NCBI GenBank assembly: GCA_019753175.1
Contig: JAIELK010000002.1
Location: 58,253 to 122,252, forward strand
Direction of reading: 5' to 3'
DNA length: 64,000 nt
Source: Hyphomonadaceae bacterium
GTDB lineage: Bacteria; Pseudomonadota; Alphaproteobacteria; Caulobacterales; Aquidulcibacteraceae
The translations under genes and the position numbers were made by a program. The notes beneath the pieces are model-generated. The model was not told where the DNA came from. It saw only the letters and a list, made by a program, of their open reading frames with translations, and searched no databases. Below, piece by piece: positions 27,899-38,575 of the stretch (the stretch's first letter is position 1; each line of letters starts with the position of its first letter).

Positions 27899-28897
27899 TC
27901 AGACGCTCATCCCACGTTCAAGCGCTAGCCCGCGCAGGTTGCGCTCTGGACGCGGCCCGACATGGCTGATCACCTCCGCGGCAGCGAGCGACCCGAGCGC
28001 GCCGCATTCCGCGAGCGAGTGTTTGCGGGCGTGGCCAAACAGGAAGCCGGCGGCGTATTGGTCGCCGGCGCCAGTTGTGTCGACCACCTGTGCCACAGGC
28101 TGCGCCGCGACGGACACAGTTTCCGCAGCGCTCACGACCAGAGATCCTTGCGCTGAGCGCGTAACCGCCACCAGCGGGCAAGCGCGTTTCGCAGCTTCGA
28201 TTGCGTCGCCGAGATCGGCGCTTTCATAGAGCGACAAGATCTCCGATTCGTTGGCGAACAGAATATCGACGTGCCCCTGCACAAGGTGGCGGAAGCTCTC
28301 GCGATGGCGATCGACGCAAAACTTGTCCGACAGCGTGAGCGCGACTTTGCGCTCCACGGCGCGCGCGATCTCGGCGGCGCGCACGAACGCTGCTTTCGCT
28401 TCGTCGCGGTCGAACAGGTAGCCCTCCAGAAACAGGATCGATCCTGCGCGGATCAAGTCCGCGTCGATATCGGATGGCGCGAGCAGGGTGGAGGCGCCGA
28501 GATAGGTGTTCATCGAACGGTGGCCGTCCGGCGTCACCGCGATGATCGAGCGCGCCGTGCCCGGCGGCGCTGGCCGCGGCGGTGTGTCGAACACGACACC
28601 GGCGGCGCGGAACTCCCGCGTGAAGCGTCCGCCCAGGGCGTCATCGGCGACTTTGCCGATATAGCCGGCGGCGCCGCCAAAACTGGTCACGCCGGTAACG
28701 GTGTTCGCGGCAGAGCCGCCGGCCGCAACGGTAGCGTCGCTCAGCCGCGCGGTGAGGTGATCCGCGCGCGCCTCGTCGATGAGCGTCATCGCGTCTTTGG
28801 CGATGCCTTCCTCGGCCAGAAACGCATCGGGAACGGCCTGGATGAGGTCGATGATGGCGTTGCCAACGGCGACAACGTCGTAGCGTGCAGATGTCAT
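27899..28897 (-). CDS. PfkB-family carbohydrate kinase (adenosine kinase-like)
   Basis: A 332-residue ribokinase-fold sugar/nucleoside kinase. Signatures are the N-terminal VAVGNAIIDL, the GGSAANT motif, GYIGKVADDALG and the PfkB signature 2 DTTGAGDQYAAGFL, whose last Asp is the catalytic base. Close alphaproteobacterial relatives are annotated as adenosine kinase. The ATG at 28897 is preceded by GAGGA at six bases; the frame upstream to 28984 is not conserved. It converges on hslU with only 22 bases between stops. Confidence 0.88.
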   Translation of the reverse strand: MTSARYDVVAVGNAIIDLIQAVPDAFLAEEGIAKDAMTLIDEARADHLTARLSDATVAAGGSAANTVTGVTSFGGAAGYIGKVADDALGGRFTREFRAAGVVFDTPPRPAPPGTARSIIAVTPDGHRSMNTYLGASTLLAPSDIDADLIRAGSILFLEGYLFDRDEAKAAFVRAAEIARAVERKVALTLSDKFCVDRHRESFRHLVQGHVDILFANESEILSLYESADLGDAIEAAKRACPLVAVTRSAQGSLVVSAAETVSVAAQPVAQVVDTTGAGDQYAAGFLFGHARKHSLAECGALGSLAAAEVISHVGPRPERNLRGLALERGMSV

Positions 28898-28989
28898 GGA
28901 GCATCCTCGGAAGTCGCTGGCATAAAGCGCAGCGCTGCTGCCCTGGCAAGCATTGCCGAGAACGGCGGCGCGCGGCATGGTCACGCGCC

Positions 28990-29379
28990 ATGCGTTCCGC
29001 CGCCGTCCTGCTTGCGTTCATTGCCCTCGCCGCATGCGCAACCGCGCCGCCCAGCGTTTCGCCGAGCGGGACGCAGGCGGCTGCAGCGCCGGCGCCAGCA
29101 TCGTCGCGGACACTGCAGCTGTTGAGCGCCGCCGGCGCCGACGATGCGCCCACCCAAGCTCAGATCGAGCGCGCGTTGGGCGAGCCCGACATCGTGCGCC
29201 GCGACGGCGCCGGGGCGGCGCTCACGTATCGCCTGGACTCGTGTGCGCTATTGTTGCTGTTCAGCGCCGACCAGCGCAACGCAATGCGTTTGGCCGAAGC
29301 GCACGCTAGCCCACGCCGGACTGGCGACGCGCCAAGCTTGGCGCAATGCGCAGCGGAAGCAGACGTGCGTCGCTCCTGA
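28990..29379 (+). CDS. small lipoprotein, function unknown
   Basis: A 129-residue lipoprotein with signal peptide and lipobox LAAC (Cys16). After a Pro/Ala-rich tether comes a short domain (AQIERALGEPDIVRRDG, ALTYRLDSCALLLLF) whose pattern of a helix, a G-x-P-D turn and two strands resembles BamE/SmpA-type outer-membrane lipoproteins. This resemblance is by eye only. A TGATG overlap with the following ATP-grasp gene indicates coupling. Confidence 0.7.
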   Translation: MRSAAVLLAFIALAACATAPPSVSPSGTQAAAAPAPASSRTLQLLSAAGADDAPTQAQIERALGEPDIVRRDGAGAALTYRLDSCALLLLFSADQRNAMRLAEAHASPRRTGDAPSLAQCAAEADVRRS

Positions 29380-30257
29380 TGTGGCGCGTTGCTTACATGA
29401 CTGGGCGCTCCTATCGCGGCGCGCCGCTCGGTCCCGGGGAGGTTCCGGCGCTTGAGCGTGTCAGTCGCGACTTGGTTGTCGCTGCCGGGCTCGAGCGCGG
29501 CGTGTCGTTCCGGACCGTGTATTGGGACGACCCCCAACTCCCGTCACACTTCGACGCGGCGATCATACGTTCGTGTTGGGATTATCACGAGCGCGGCGGA
29601 GAGTTTGTAGCAGCGCTTGAAGCGCACGAGGGCGCGGGCCTGCGCGTGCACAACTCGTCTCGGATTATCCGCTGGAATGGACAGAAGACGTACCTCAAGC
29701 AGCTTGGGCCGTTGGCGATCGACACGGTCTGGGTTGAGCGCGCCGATGCGCACGCCGTGGCGAAAGCCTTCGATGCGCTGGACGCCTCCGAGATCGTTGT
29801 GAAACCCCAAGTCGGCGCGGGTTCGATCGGCACGCTGCGGCTCAAGCGCAACGGCTGGAGCGAAGCCGATCTCATCGCCGGTCCCAACGGCGCGGCGATG
29901 ATCCAGCCCTTCCTGCGCAGCATCGAAACGGAAGGGGAGCGCTCGCTGTTCTGGTTCGGCGGCGCCTACTCACATGCGATCCGCAAGGTCCCGCACGCAG
30001 GCGCCTGGCTCGCCAACATCCCCAGCAAGGCGACATTTGCGGTCGAAACGCCGCCCACATCAGCAATGGAGGTCGCGGAAGCGGCGCGTGCGCATGCGCC
30101 CGAGGCGATGCTCTATGTGCGCGTTGATCTCGTGCAGGGTGACGATGGGCGCTGGCGCGTGATCGAAGTCGAAGCCATCGAGCCTTATCTCTTCTTGGAT
30201 TTCGCACCAGAAGCCGCGGGCCGCTTCGTGGACGCGATCGCGCGCGTCTTGAGCTGA
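29379..30257 (+). CDS. ATP-grasp domain protein (RimK/DcsG-like)
   Basis: A 292-residue ATP-grasp ligase-fold protein. VAYMTGRSYRG forms the first strand, and IIRSCWDYHERGGEF is typical of the DcsG/glutathione-synthetase-like subfamily. SEIVVKPQVGAGSIGTLRL holds the ATP-contacting lysine. GERSLFWFGGAYSHAIRKVP and WRVIEVEAIEPYLFLDFAP carry the metal-binding glutamates. It probably joins a carboxylate to an amine or thiol; the substrate is unknown. It starts at ATG 29379, overlapping the lipoprotein stop. Its last 73 bases overlap the 3' end of nth on the other strand. Confidence 0.85.
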   Translation: MWRVAYMTGRSYRGAPLGPGEVPALERVSRDLVVAAGLERGVSFRTVYWDDPQLPSHFDAAIIRSCWDYHERGGEFVAALEAHEGAGLRVHNSSRIIRWNGQKTYLKQLGPLAIDTVWVERADAHAVAKAFDALDASEIVVKPQVGAGSIGTLRLKRNGWSEADLIAGPNGAAMIQPFLRSIETEGERSLFWFGGAYSHAIRKVPHAGAWLANIPSKATFAVETPPTSAMEVAEAARAHAPEAMLYVRVDLVQGDDGRWRVIEVEAIEPYLFLDFAPEAAGRFVDAIARVLS

Positions 30258-30892
30258 TAGAGGCAGATGTCGGCGATTACACAGCGAGGACACGCCGGCG
30301 TGCGCGCGAGGCAGGTATAGCGGCCGTGCAGAATGAGCCAGTGATGCGCGCCGCGCAGATAGCGCGCGGGCGTGATGGCCAAGAGCTGCTCTTCGACCTC
30401 CCCAGGCGTTTTGCCCGACGCAAGGCCCGTCCGGTTGGCGACGCGGAAGACGTGTGTGTCCACAGCGATAGTGGGCTGATCGAACACCTCCATCAGCACG
30501 ACGTTGGCGGTCTTGCGCCCCACGCCGGGCAACGCCTCAAGTGCGTGGCGCTCGTGCGGAACCTCGCCGCCGTGGCTGTCGATCAGCGCGCGCGACAGTG
30601 CAATTACGTTCTTGGCTTTGTTGCGCCAGAGCCCGATGGTCTTGATGCGGTCGGCCACGCCATCTTCGCCCAGCGCCAGCATCTTTTCCGGCGTGTCCGC
30701 GATCTGGAACAGAGGTCCGGTGGCCCGGTTGACGCCCTTGTCGGTCGCTTGGGCCGACAACACCACAGCGACCAGCAGGGTGTAGGGATTTGTGTAGGTC
30801 AATTCCGTCCGGGGATCGGGGCGGGTTTCGGCCAGGCGAGCGTAGAGCGCTTCAGCCTTGGCTTTGCTGAGACGTTTGGTCAATGCGCGCAC
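30185..30892 (-). CDS. nth: endonuclease III
   Basis: A 235-residue bifunctional DNA glycosylase/AP lyase for oxidised pyrimidines. The helix-hairpin-helix LPGVGRKTANVVL contains the catalytic Lys, and VDTHVFRVANR the catalytic Asp. The C-x6-C-x2-C-x5-C set (from CLARTPACPRC to DIC) binds a [4Fe-4S] cluster. A basic C-terminal tail of about 20 residues (ending GAKSKKR) extends into the overlap with the convergent ATP-grasp gene. It is divergent from the DUF2244 gene. Confidence 0.96.
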   Translation of the reverse strand: MRALTKRLSKAKAEALYARLAETRPDPRTELTYTNPYTLLVAVVLSAQATDKGVNRATGPLFQIADTPEKMLALGEDGVADRIKTIGLWRNKAKNVIALSRALIDSHGGEVPHERHALEALPGVGRKTANVVLMEVFDQPTIAVDTHVFRVANRTGLASGKTPGEVEEQLLAITPARYLRGAHHWLILHGRYTCLARTPACPRCVIADICLYQLKTRAIASTKRPAASGAKSKKR

Positions 30893-30931
30893 CCCTTGGG
30901 ATCGAGCCGGAGCGAGGCTAGCCTAGCGCCC

Positions 30932-31453
30932 ATGACGCCGCGTTGGGAACGCGCACCGGCGCCGCCGGCGCTCGACGGCGAACTTTTCATGGACGCCGTC
31001 CTGCGGCCCAACCGCAGTTTGAGCGCGGCTGCATTCAAAATGATGCTGATCGCGGTGATTGTCATCAATGCGATGTTGGCGCTCGCGTTCATTGCGCAGG
31101 GGGCCTTTCCCGTCGCGGGCTTTCTTGGGCTCGACGTGTTGGCGCTGTGGCTCGCGTTCCGCTGGAACTACCGGTCGGGGCAGGTGGCCGAGTATGTGCG
31201 GATCGCGCCCGGCAAGGTGCATGTCGCGGCGGTCGATCAGCGCGGCGGCGAAAAACACTGGGTGCTGAACCCCGTCTGGGCGCGGGTGGCGCGCGACGGG
31301 CGCGGAGTCTTGATTCAGGATGGCGCGGGCCAGATGAGGCTAGGGGCGTTTCTCTCGCCGAAGGAATGCGAAGCATTCGCCGAGGCGCTGGCGCTAGCGC
31401 TGTTCCGCGCAAAACGGGGAGCTCACACGCCGAGCACGTCCCGCATCGAGTAG
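30932..31453 (+). CDS. DUF2244 membrane protein
   Basis: A 173-residue protein with two adjacent membrane helices (about 40-60 and 64-82, KMMLIAVIVINAMLALAFIA and FLGLDVLALWLAFRWNYR). A cytosolic beta-rich tail follows (VLNPVWARVARDGRGVLIQ, LGAFLSPKECEAFAEALALAL). This is the layout of DUF2244, common in alphaproteobacteria beside nth or dapB, and of unknown function. The ATG at 30932 fits the family; earlier in-frame starts lie in nth. Its 3' end overlaps dapB by 31 bases. Confidence 0.85.
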   Translation: MTPRWERAPAPPALDGELFMDAVLRPNRSLSAAAFKMMLIAVIVINAMLALAFIAQGAFPVAGFLGLDVLALWLAFRWNYRSGQVAEYVRIAPGKVHVAAVDQRGGEKHWVLNPVWARVARDGRGVLIQDGAGQMRLGAFLSPKECEAFAEALALALFRAKRGAHTPSTSRIE

Positions 31454-32220
31454 AGGCCGGGCGGCTTGTCCGCCACCCAAAGCGCCGCAGTGAGCGCGCC
31501 ATCGGCGAACACGGCGCGGTCGAGCGCCTGGTGCGAAAGCGTCACCACTTCTCGTTCGGCGGCGAAGATCACATCGTGCTCGCCGACGATGCCGCCACCG
31601 CGAATGCTGACGAAGCCGATCTCTCCGCGCTTGCGCGCGCCGGCGGCTTCGCGACGGAAGACATCCTCGCCTTTCGCGCCGCGCCCCTTGGCGGCGGCCG
31701 CACCCAAAAGCAGCGCCGTGCCAGACGGCGCGTCGACTTTGCGCTTGTGATGCGCCTCGACGATTTCGATGTCCCAGTCAGGGCTGAGCTTCGCCGCTGC
31801 TTGCTCGACGAGTGCTGCGAGCAGGGTGACGCCCAGGCTGAAATTGCCGCTCTGGACGATGGCGATGCGTGTGGCGTGCTTGGCGATGGTCGCGTGCTGC
31901 TCGGCGCTGAACCCCGTAGTGCCGACGATCGCCGCCCTGGCGCGTGTCGAGGCCAGCGCGTCCAACGCCCTCAGTGTCGCGTCGGGCGTTGTGAAGTCGA
32001 GCCAGACGTCAGCGCCTTCGGCGGCGTGGTCGGCGGCGTCGGTGGTGGCCATGAACAAGGGCGCGATGCCAGCGAGTGCGCCGAGGTCCACACCCATGAA
32101 CTCGCCGTCGCCACGCTCAGTGCCGCCGACGATCCGGAAGCGCGCATCTTCCGACGCGGCGCGCACCAAGGCGCGGCCCATGCGGCCGCCAGCTCCGGCG
32201 ATGGCGATGGAAAGCGTCAT
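31423..32220 (-). CDS. dapB: 4-hydroxy-tetrahydrodipicolinate reductase
   Basis: A 265-residue NAD(P)H enzyme of lysine/diaminopimelate synthesis. The Rossmann motif is IAGAGGRMGRALV, VWLDFTTPDATL and IVGTTGFS follow, and the catalytic segment is EAHHKRKVDAPSGTALLLG. The C-terminal SLYS-type end reads GLYSMRDVLGV. The ATG at 32220 was chosen because the MTLSIAIAGAGG start is conserved; the upstream open frame to 32373 overlaps the 3' end of dnaJ. Confidence 0.95.
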   Translation of the reverse strand: MTLSIAIAGAGGRMGRALVRAASEDARFRIVGGTERGDGEFMGVDLGALAGIAPLFMATTDAADHAAEGADVWLDFTTPDATLRALDALASTRARAAIVGTTGFSAEQHATIAKHATRIAIVQSGNFSLGVTLLAALVEQAAAKLSPDWDIEIVEAHHKRKVDAPSGTALLLGAAAAKGRGAKGEDVFRREAAGARKRGEIGFVSIRGGGIVGEHDVIFAAEREVVTLSHQALDRAVFADGALTAALWVADKPPGLYSMRDVLGV

Positions 32221-32279
32221 GGGCCCAAGTTGACGCGTTGCAGAGGCCTGGGCAAGCAGAACTGCTTGCGCGAGGGTCG

Positions 32280-33437
32280 TTAGCGCGCCGGCCCGTCGGT
32301 CGCGGCGCCGTCGAAGAACTTCTTCACGCTGTCGAAGAAGCCCTGGGTCTGCGGGTGAGCTTCCTCGCCGCAATCCTTGGCGAATTCTTCCAAGAGCTTG
32401 CGCTGCTTGGCGCTGAGATTCACCGGCGTTTCCACCAGCAGTTCAACATGCAGATCGCCGCGCACATGGGAGCGCAGCTGGCTCATGCCTTTACCCTTGA
32501 TGCGGAAGCGCCGGCCGGTCTGTGCGCCGGCGGGGATGGTGACCTTGGCGCGTTCGCCATCGATGGTCGGAATCTCGATCTCGCCGCCCAGCGCAGCCTT
32601 GCACATCGGCGTCGGGGCGCGGCAATAAAGATCGGCGCCGTCGCGCTCGAACAGCTGGTGCGGCTTCACCGACAGAAAAAGATAGAGGTCGCCGGGCGGC
32701 CCGCCGCGCGCGCCGCTGTCGCCCTCGCCGGCAAGCCGGATACGCGTACCGTCCTCGACGCCCGCGGGAATCTTCACGGCAAGCGTGCGCTCCTTGTGTG
32801 TGAGCCCGCGCCCTCCGCAGGCACGACAAGGTGTCTTGATCGATTGGCCGCGTCCGTAACAGGTCGGGCAGGTGCGCACCATGCGGAACATGCCTTGCTG
32901 CGCGCGCACCTGGCCGGCGCCTTGGCAGGTGGGGCATGTTTCGAGCGGGGCTTTTCCCTCCGATCCCGTACCGCCGCACGGTTCGCAGGCTTGGGCGCGC
33001 GGCACGACGATTTCAGTGTCGACGCCGCGGTAGGCTTGCTCAAGGGTGATCTCTTTATCGTAGCGCAGGTCGGACCCGCGTTCCGGGCCATTGCCCGGAC
33101 CGCGGCGTGCGCCGGCGAAGATGTCTTCGAAGCCCCCGCCGAAGATTTCGTTGAAGAGATCGGAGAAGTCGGTGAAACCGCCGGGACCGAACCCCCCGGG
33201 GCCGCCGTTCTGAAACGCCGCCTTGCCAAAGCGATCGTACTGCGCGCGCTTTTCCGCATCGGACAGAACAGCGTACGCCTCGCCGAGCTCCTTAAATCGC
33301 TCTTCCGAGACTTTGCACCCGGGGTTCTGGTCCGGGTGCAGCTTCATCGCCAGCTTGCGGAACGCGGACTTGATGGTCGCTGCGTCGGCGTCGCGCGCGA
33401 CGCCGAGGATTTCGTAGTAATCGCGGCCCGTGCTCAT
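32280..33437 (-). CDS. dnaJ: chaperone protein DnaJ
   Basis: A 385-residue type I Hsp40. It has a J domain with HPD (residues about 37-39, MKLHPDQNP) and a G/F-rich region (FGPGGFTDFSDLFNEIFGGG). The zinc-finger domain has four CxxCxGxG repeats (CEPCGGTG, CPTCQGAG, CPTCYGRG, CRACGGRG). C-terminal substrate-binding domains follow. It stimulates DnaK ATPase and delivers unfolded clients. It lies 29 bases downstream of dnaK in one transcription unit. Confidence 0.97.
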   Translation of the reverse strand: MSTGRDYYEILGVARDADAATIKSAFRKLAMKLHPDQNPGCKVSEERFKELGEAYAVLSDAEKRAQYDRFGKAAFQNGGPGGFGPGGFTDFSDLFNEIFGGGFEDIFAGARRGPGNGPERGSDLRYDKEITLEQAYRGVDTEIVVPRAQACEPCGGTGSEGKAPLETCPTCQGAGQVRAQQGMFRMVRTCPTCYGRGQSIKTPCRACGGRGLTHKERTLAVKIPAGVEDGTRIRLAGEGDSGARGGPPGDLYLFLSVKPHQLFERDGADLYCRAPTPMCKAALGGEIEIPTIDGERAKVTIPAGAQTGRRFRIKGKGMSQLRSHVRGDLHVELLVETPVNLSAKQRKLLEEFAKDCGEEAHPQTQGFFDSVKKFFDGAATDGPAR

Positions 33438-33466
33438 GCGCGCTCACCTAAACGCATGGGTTTGCC

Positions 33467-35371
<1,905 letters not shown>

Positions 35372-35656
35372 CTTGTTCGTCCTCACATCCTTCAGCGGCG
35401 CGGGTTCGGCTCAACGGACCCTCAAGGGCGTCCCCGAAGCGCGCGTCCTGTCTTCACTCGTTAACGGCTTAGCGGCCCTCCGCCCCCTCAAGCGTCGCGC
35501 CGCTGTTTTCTGGGCTCATGTGGCTTGTCGCCGGATGAGTTCAAGACGTTGGCGCGTGCTATCCGCATTCGTCCTGAGGGAATAGCCCCGTAGCAACGGT
35601 GAGGAGGCCGCCCACAGAACAAAAAAGAAACCGAATGCGGGAATAGAGGGCAGGCA
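35372..35656. promoter_or_regulatory. divergent dnaK/alkB intergenic region
   Basis: These 285 bases should carry the promoters of leftward dnaKJ and rightward alkB. On the minus strand two CTTGAGGG blocks (near 35490 and 35430) resemble sigma-32 minus-35 boxes, but no convincing minus-10 partner was identified. No inverted repeat of the CIRCE type is present. Confidence 0.35.
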
Positions 35657-36283
35657 ATGAGCGCCCCCGCATCCGACCTCGAGGGCTTTCGACTTTGGCC
35701 CGGCCTGCTGGACCGCGCGGCCCAGGAGGGGCTGCGCGACGCCGTATTCGCACGCCTGCGCGCCGGGCCCTGGTATGTGCCGCGCATGCCGAAAACCGGC
35801 CAGCCGATGCGCGTGCGGATGACCAATTTCGGCCCGCTGGGTTGGGTCACGGACAAGGAGCAGGGCTATCGCTATCAGCCGACCCACCCAGACACCGGCA
35901 AGGTTTGGCCCGACATCCCGGCACAGGTGCTCGCGCTCTGGGATGAGCTCACCGGCTATCCGGCGCCGCCGGAAGCGTGCCTCGTCAACTTGTACGAAGG
36001 CGACGCGCGCATGGGCCTCCACGTCGATAGCGACGAAGAGGCCTGGGACGCGCCGGTGCTCTCAATATCGCTCGGCGACACCGCGATGTTCCGCATCGGC
36101 GGCGCGCTACGCTCGGATCCGACGCGCAGCGTGCGGCTCGCGTCAGGCGATGTGTGCATGCTCGCAGGCCCGAGCCGGCGCGCTTATCACGGCGTCGACA
36201 GGATTATGCCCGGCACATCTCGGCTGCTGCCCAAGGGCGGGCGGATCAATCTGACGCTACGGCGGGTGACGGTTCCGGGCTAG
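35657..36283 (+). CDS. alkB: AlkB-like 2-oxoglutarate/Fe(II) oxygenase
   Basis: A 208-residue dioxygenase that oxidatively removes 1-methyladenine and 3-methylcytosine lesions. NLYEGDARMGLHVDSDE carries the iron-binding HxD, SRRAYHGVDRI the distal histidine, and GRINLTLRR the 2-oxoglutarate-binding arginine pair. It is a stand-alone gene without ada or aidB, divergent from dnaK. Its 3' end overlaps the convergent M48 protease gene by 38 bases. Confidence 0.94.
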   Translation: MSAPASDLEGFRLWPGLLDRAAQEGLRDAVFARLRAGPWYVPRMPKTGQPMRVRMTNFGPLGWVTDKEQGYRYQPTHPDTGKVWPDIPAQVLALWDELTGYPAPPEACLVNLYEGDARMGLHVDSDEEAWDAPVLSISLGDTAMFRIGGALRSDPTRSVRLASGDVCMLAGPSRRAYHGVDRIMPGTSRLLPKGGRINLTLRRVTVPG

Positions 36284-37583
36284 CCGCCTCCCGCGCGCGC
36301 ACGAAGTCCGGAACCCATCCCTCGGGCGGCCCTCCGGGCGACGCGGGCAAGCGTCCCGCCGCGATTTCGTTGGCCTTCCACACCATCGCGCGGTGCACGC
36401 GGTTCCAGCCTGAGGGATGGGTGTAGAACACCCATTCCTCAAGCGCGGAGGGCTCCATTTTGCGATACTCCGACAGCATTACCGCCGCTTCGGCGAAGCC
36501 GTCCGGCTCGCGCGCCAGATTGAGCCCGAAGGCGTCGGCCTGGTTTTCGTGGAAGCGGGTGATGTTGTTCTGGATCGGTGTCGCCAACAGCCCGACCGCG
36601 GAGATAATGGCCAGAATCACCGGCAGGCCAGCGGGATCGGAGATGTCGCGCACGCCCCAGCGCTCTCCCTTTGTGATGGCGCGGAAGGCGAAATGTACGA
36701 TCGCGAAGGTGATGATGATGAGCCCGGCGGTCATGATCATCAGCGAGTAGATGTGGCCCAGCACGTAGTGGCCGATCTCGTGGCCCATCACCGCACGCAC
36801 GGCTTCTGGGCTGCCGCGCTCCAGCAGCGTGTCGGCGAGCGCGATGCGCGTGGTGCCGAACAGGCCGGCGACGTTGGCGCTGATCGAATTGGTCTGCCGC
36901 GAGCGATCATAGACGAGCACGTCATGCGCCGGCACGCCGTTGGCCTGCGCCATCGCCAGGATGTCGTCCTTGAGTTCGCCTTCCTGCATCGGCGTGTAGG
37001 TGTTGAACAGCGGCTCGATATAGACCGGCTGCAAGAAGATGAGTGCGCCCGCGAACACGACAGTGGCCGCTGAGCCCCAAACCCACCACGTATTCTTTGC
37101 GGCGCGGATGATGAGATACAGGATCGCGAGGAAAATCGAGCCGACGATGAGGCCGATGCCGGCGCCGATGAGCTGCTCGTTGAACCACTCGGGAAAGGTT
37201 TGCGTCGACAGATCGTAGCGATGCTCGCGCACGAAACCGACATAGTAGCTGAACGGGAAAGTCAGCACCGTGGAGACGAGGTTGACGAAGAAAGAGACGC
37301 CGAAGGCGACGAACGGAAACCACTTCACCGTTCGTTCAAGCCAGGCGCGTACGCCGCGCGCCCAGCCCAGCAAGAGAATGAGCGCCGCCACAGCGACAGA
37401 AACAAGCGTGCCGGCGAGGTCAATCCAGTAGCCGCCCTCGAAGTAGGCGTTGGAGCGCGCTGTCGCGTCGGCGCCCATGGTGTCGAGCCAGGCGCGGGTC
37501 GCGGCGTCAGGGTCGAAGGGCAGAGCGCCTGCCGGAACCGCCGATAGGCCCAGTATCGCGATGGCAAAGGCCAAGATGCGCAT
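36246..37583 (-). CDS. M48 family metalloprotease, Ste24/CAAX protease-1 like
   Basis: A 445-residue integral membrane zinc protease. A cleavable signal (residues 1-20) is followed by several membrane helices (about 55-75, 92-115, 138-160, 168-188 and two after the active site). HEIGH is at 268-272 and the third zinc ligand lies in HENQADAFGLNLA. The arrangement matches Ste24/ZMPSTE24, which in bacteria likely degrades clogged or misfolded membrane proteins rather than processing CAAX boxes. Clear membrane topology and length separate it from HtpX. Confidence 0.92.
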   Translation of the reverse strand: MRILAFAIAILGLSAVPAGALPFDPDAATRAWLDTMGADATARSNAYFEGGYWIDLAGTLVSVAVAALILLLGWARGVRAWLERTVKWFPFVAFGVSFFVNLVSTVLTFPFSYYVGFVREHRYDLSTQTFPEWFNEQLIGAGIGLIVGSIFLAILYLIIRAAKNTWWVWGSAATVVFAGALIFLQPVYIEPLFNTYTPMQEGELKDDILAMAQANGVPAHDVLVYDRSRQTNSISANVAGLFGTTRIALADTLLERGSPEAVRAVMGHEIGHYVLGHIYSLMIMTAGLIIITFAIVHFAFRAITKGERWGVRDISDPAGLPVILAIISAVGLLATPIQNNITRFHENQADAFGLNLAREPDGFAEAAVMLSEYRKMEPSALEEWVFYTHPSGWNRVHRAMVWKANEIAAGRLPASPGGPPEGWVPDFVRAREAASPEPSPAVASD

Positions 37584-37678
37584 GATGTTCTCCCTCCATT
37601 CCCGTGGCGGCGAGACTGGACCTGGACCATCTGCCAGTGCAAGGGGCTGCGCGCGATGCGCGATGAAGGAGGATGGGT

Positions 37679-38557
37679 ATGCGACTAGACACTCCCGAGG
37701 GAAACTTTCCGCCGTCGCGACGTACGGTGGCGGCCTCGCTGTTCATGAGTGGCTACGCCGTGGCTGCGCTTTCCAGTTGCGCTAGTCCGGTGACGACGCC
37801 GAGCGACGAACTCATCATCGAGGATGTGACCTTCACGGGCGCCGGCGGCTACGCGCTGCCAGCCTATGTGGCGCGGCCGAGCGGCAGCCAGCGTCGCGGC
37901 GCCGTGATCGTCGTGAGTGAGATTTTCGGCATCCACGACTACATCAAGGATGTGTGCCGCCGCTTCGCGCGTGAGGGCTATGTCGCCGTCGCGCCAGATT
38001 ACTTTGACCGCGCGGGCGATCCTGCGCCGCTCACGGACTTCGCAGCGATCCGCGCCATCGTCGCCACCGCCACGCACGAACAAGTGATGGGCGACACGCA
38101 AGGCGCGCTCAACTGGCTCGCGGCACAGCGCTTCGTGAAATCCGACGCGATTGGCATCACCGGTTTCTGCTGGGGCGGCACGGTTGTGTGGATGGCCGCG
38201 GCGCAGATCGATGGCATAAGGGCGGGCGTCGCCTGGTACGGGCGGCTGGTGCGCCCGCAGCCTGGCGGTTGGGGCGCGGAAGAAGAGCGGCCGTGGCCGT
38301 ACGATGTCGGCGCCTTGATCCGTGCGCCGGTACTCGGGCTTTACGCCGAGAACGATCGCGGCATCCCTTTGGAGAGCGTGGACAACATGCGCGCCTCGCT
38401 GTCGGCGGCCGATAATCCGACCGGTTCGGAAATCATCGTCTATCCTGGCGTCGAACACGGCTTTCACGCCGATTATCGCGACAGCTACAATGCAGAGGCG
38501 GCGGCTGACGGCTGGTCGCGCTGTCTCGCCTGGTTCCGCGCCAACGGCGTCTCTTAG
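37679..38557 (+). CDS. exported dienelactone hydrolase family lipoprotein
   Basis: A 292-residue dienelactone hydrolase-fold enzyme with an N-terminal export signal containing a twin arginine (PSRRTVAAS) and a lipobox-like LSSC. It is thus probably a Tat-exported lipoprotein. The nucleophile elbow is GFCWGG, the acid lies in YAENDRGI, and the histidine in GVEHGFHAD. AAGGAGG at 37666-37672 is spaced six bases from ATG 37679 but touches the earlier ATG at 37673, so the second ATG is preferred. It differs from the cytoplasmic homologue at 11066 in carrying this signal. Confidence 0.87.
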   Translation: MRLDTPEGNFPPSRRTVAASLFMSGYAVAALSSCASPVTTPSDELIIEDVTFTGAGGYALPAYVARPSGSQRRGAVIVVSEIFGIHDYIKDVCRRFAREGYVAVAPDYFDRAGDPAPLTDFAAIRAIVATATHEQVMGDTQGALNWLAAQRFVKSDAIGITGFCWGGTVVWMAAAQIDGIRAGVAWYGRLVRPQPGGWGAEEERPWPYDVGALIRAPVLGLYAENDRGIPLESVDNMRASLSAADNPTGSEIIVYPGVEHGFHADYRDSYNAEAAADGWSRCLAWFRANGVS

Positions 38558-38575
38558 AACACAAAGGACCTCCCC

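Noticed and set aside
35372..35656. CIRCE element for HrcA control of dnaK
   Set aside because: No TTAGCACTC-N9-GAGTGCTAA or close variant was found here or before grpE/hrcA.
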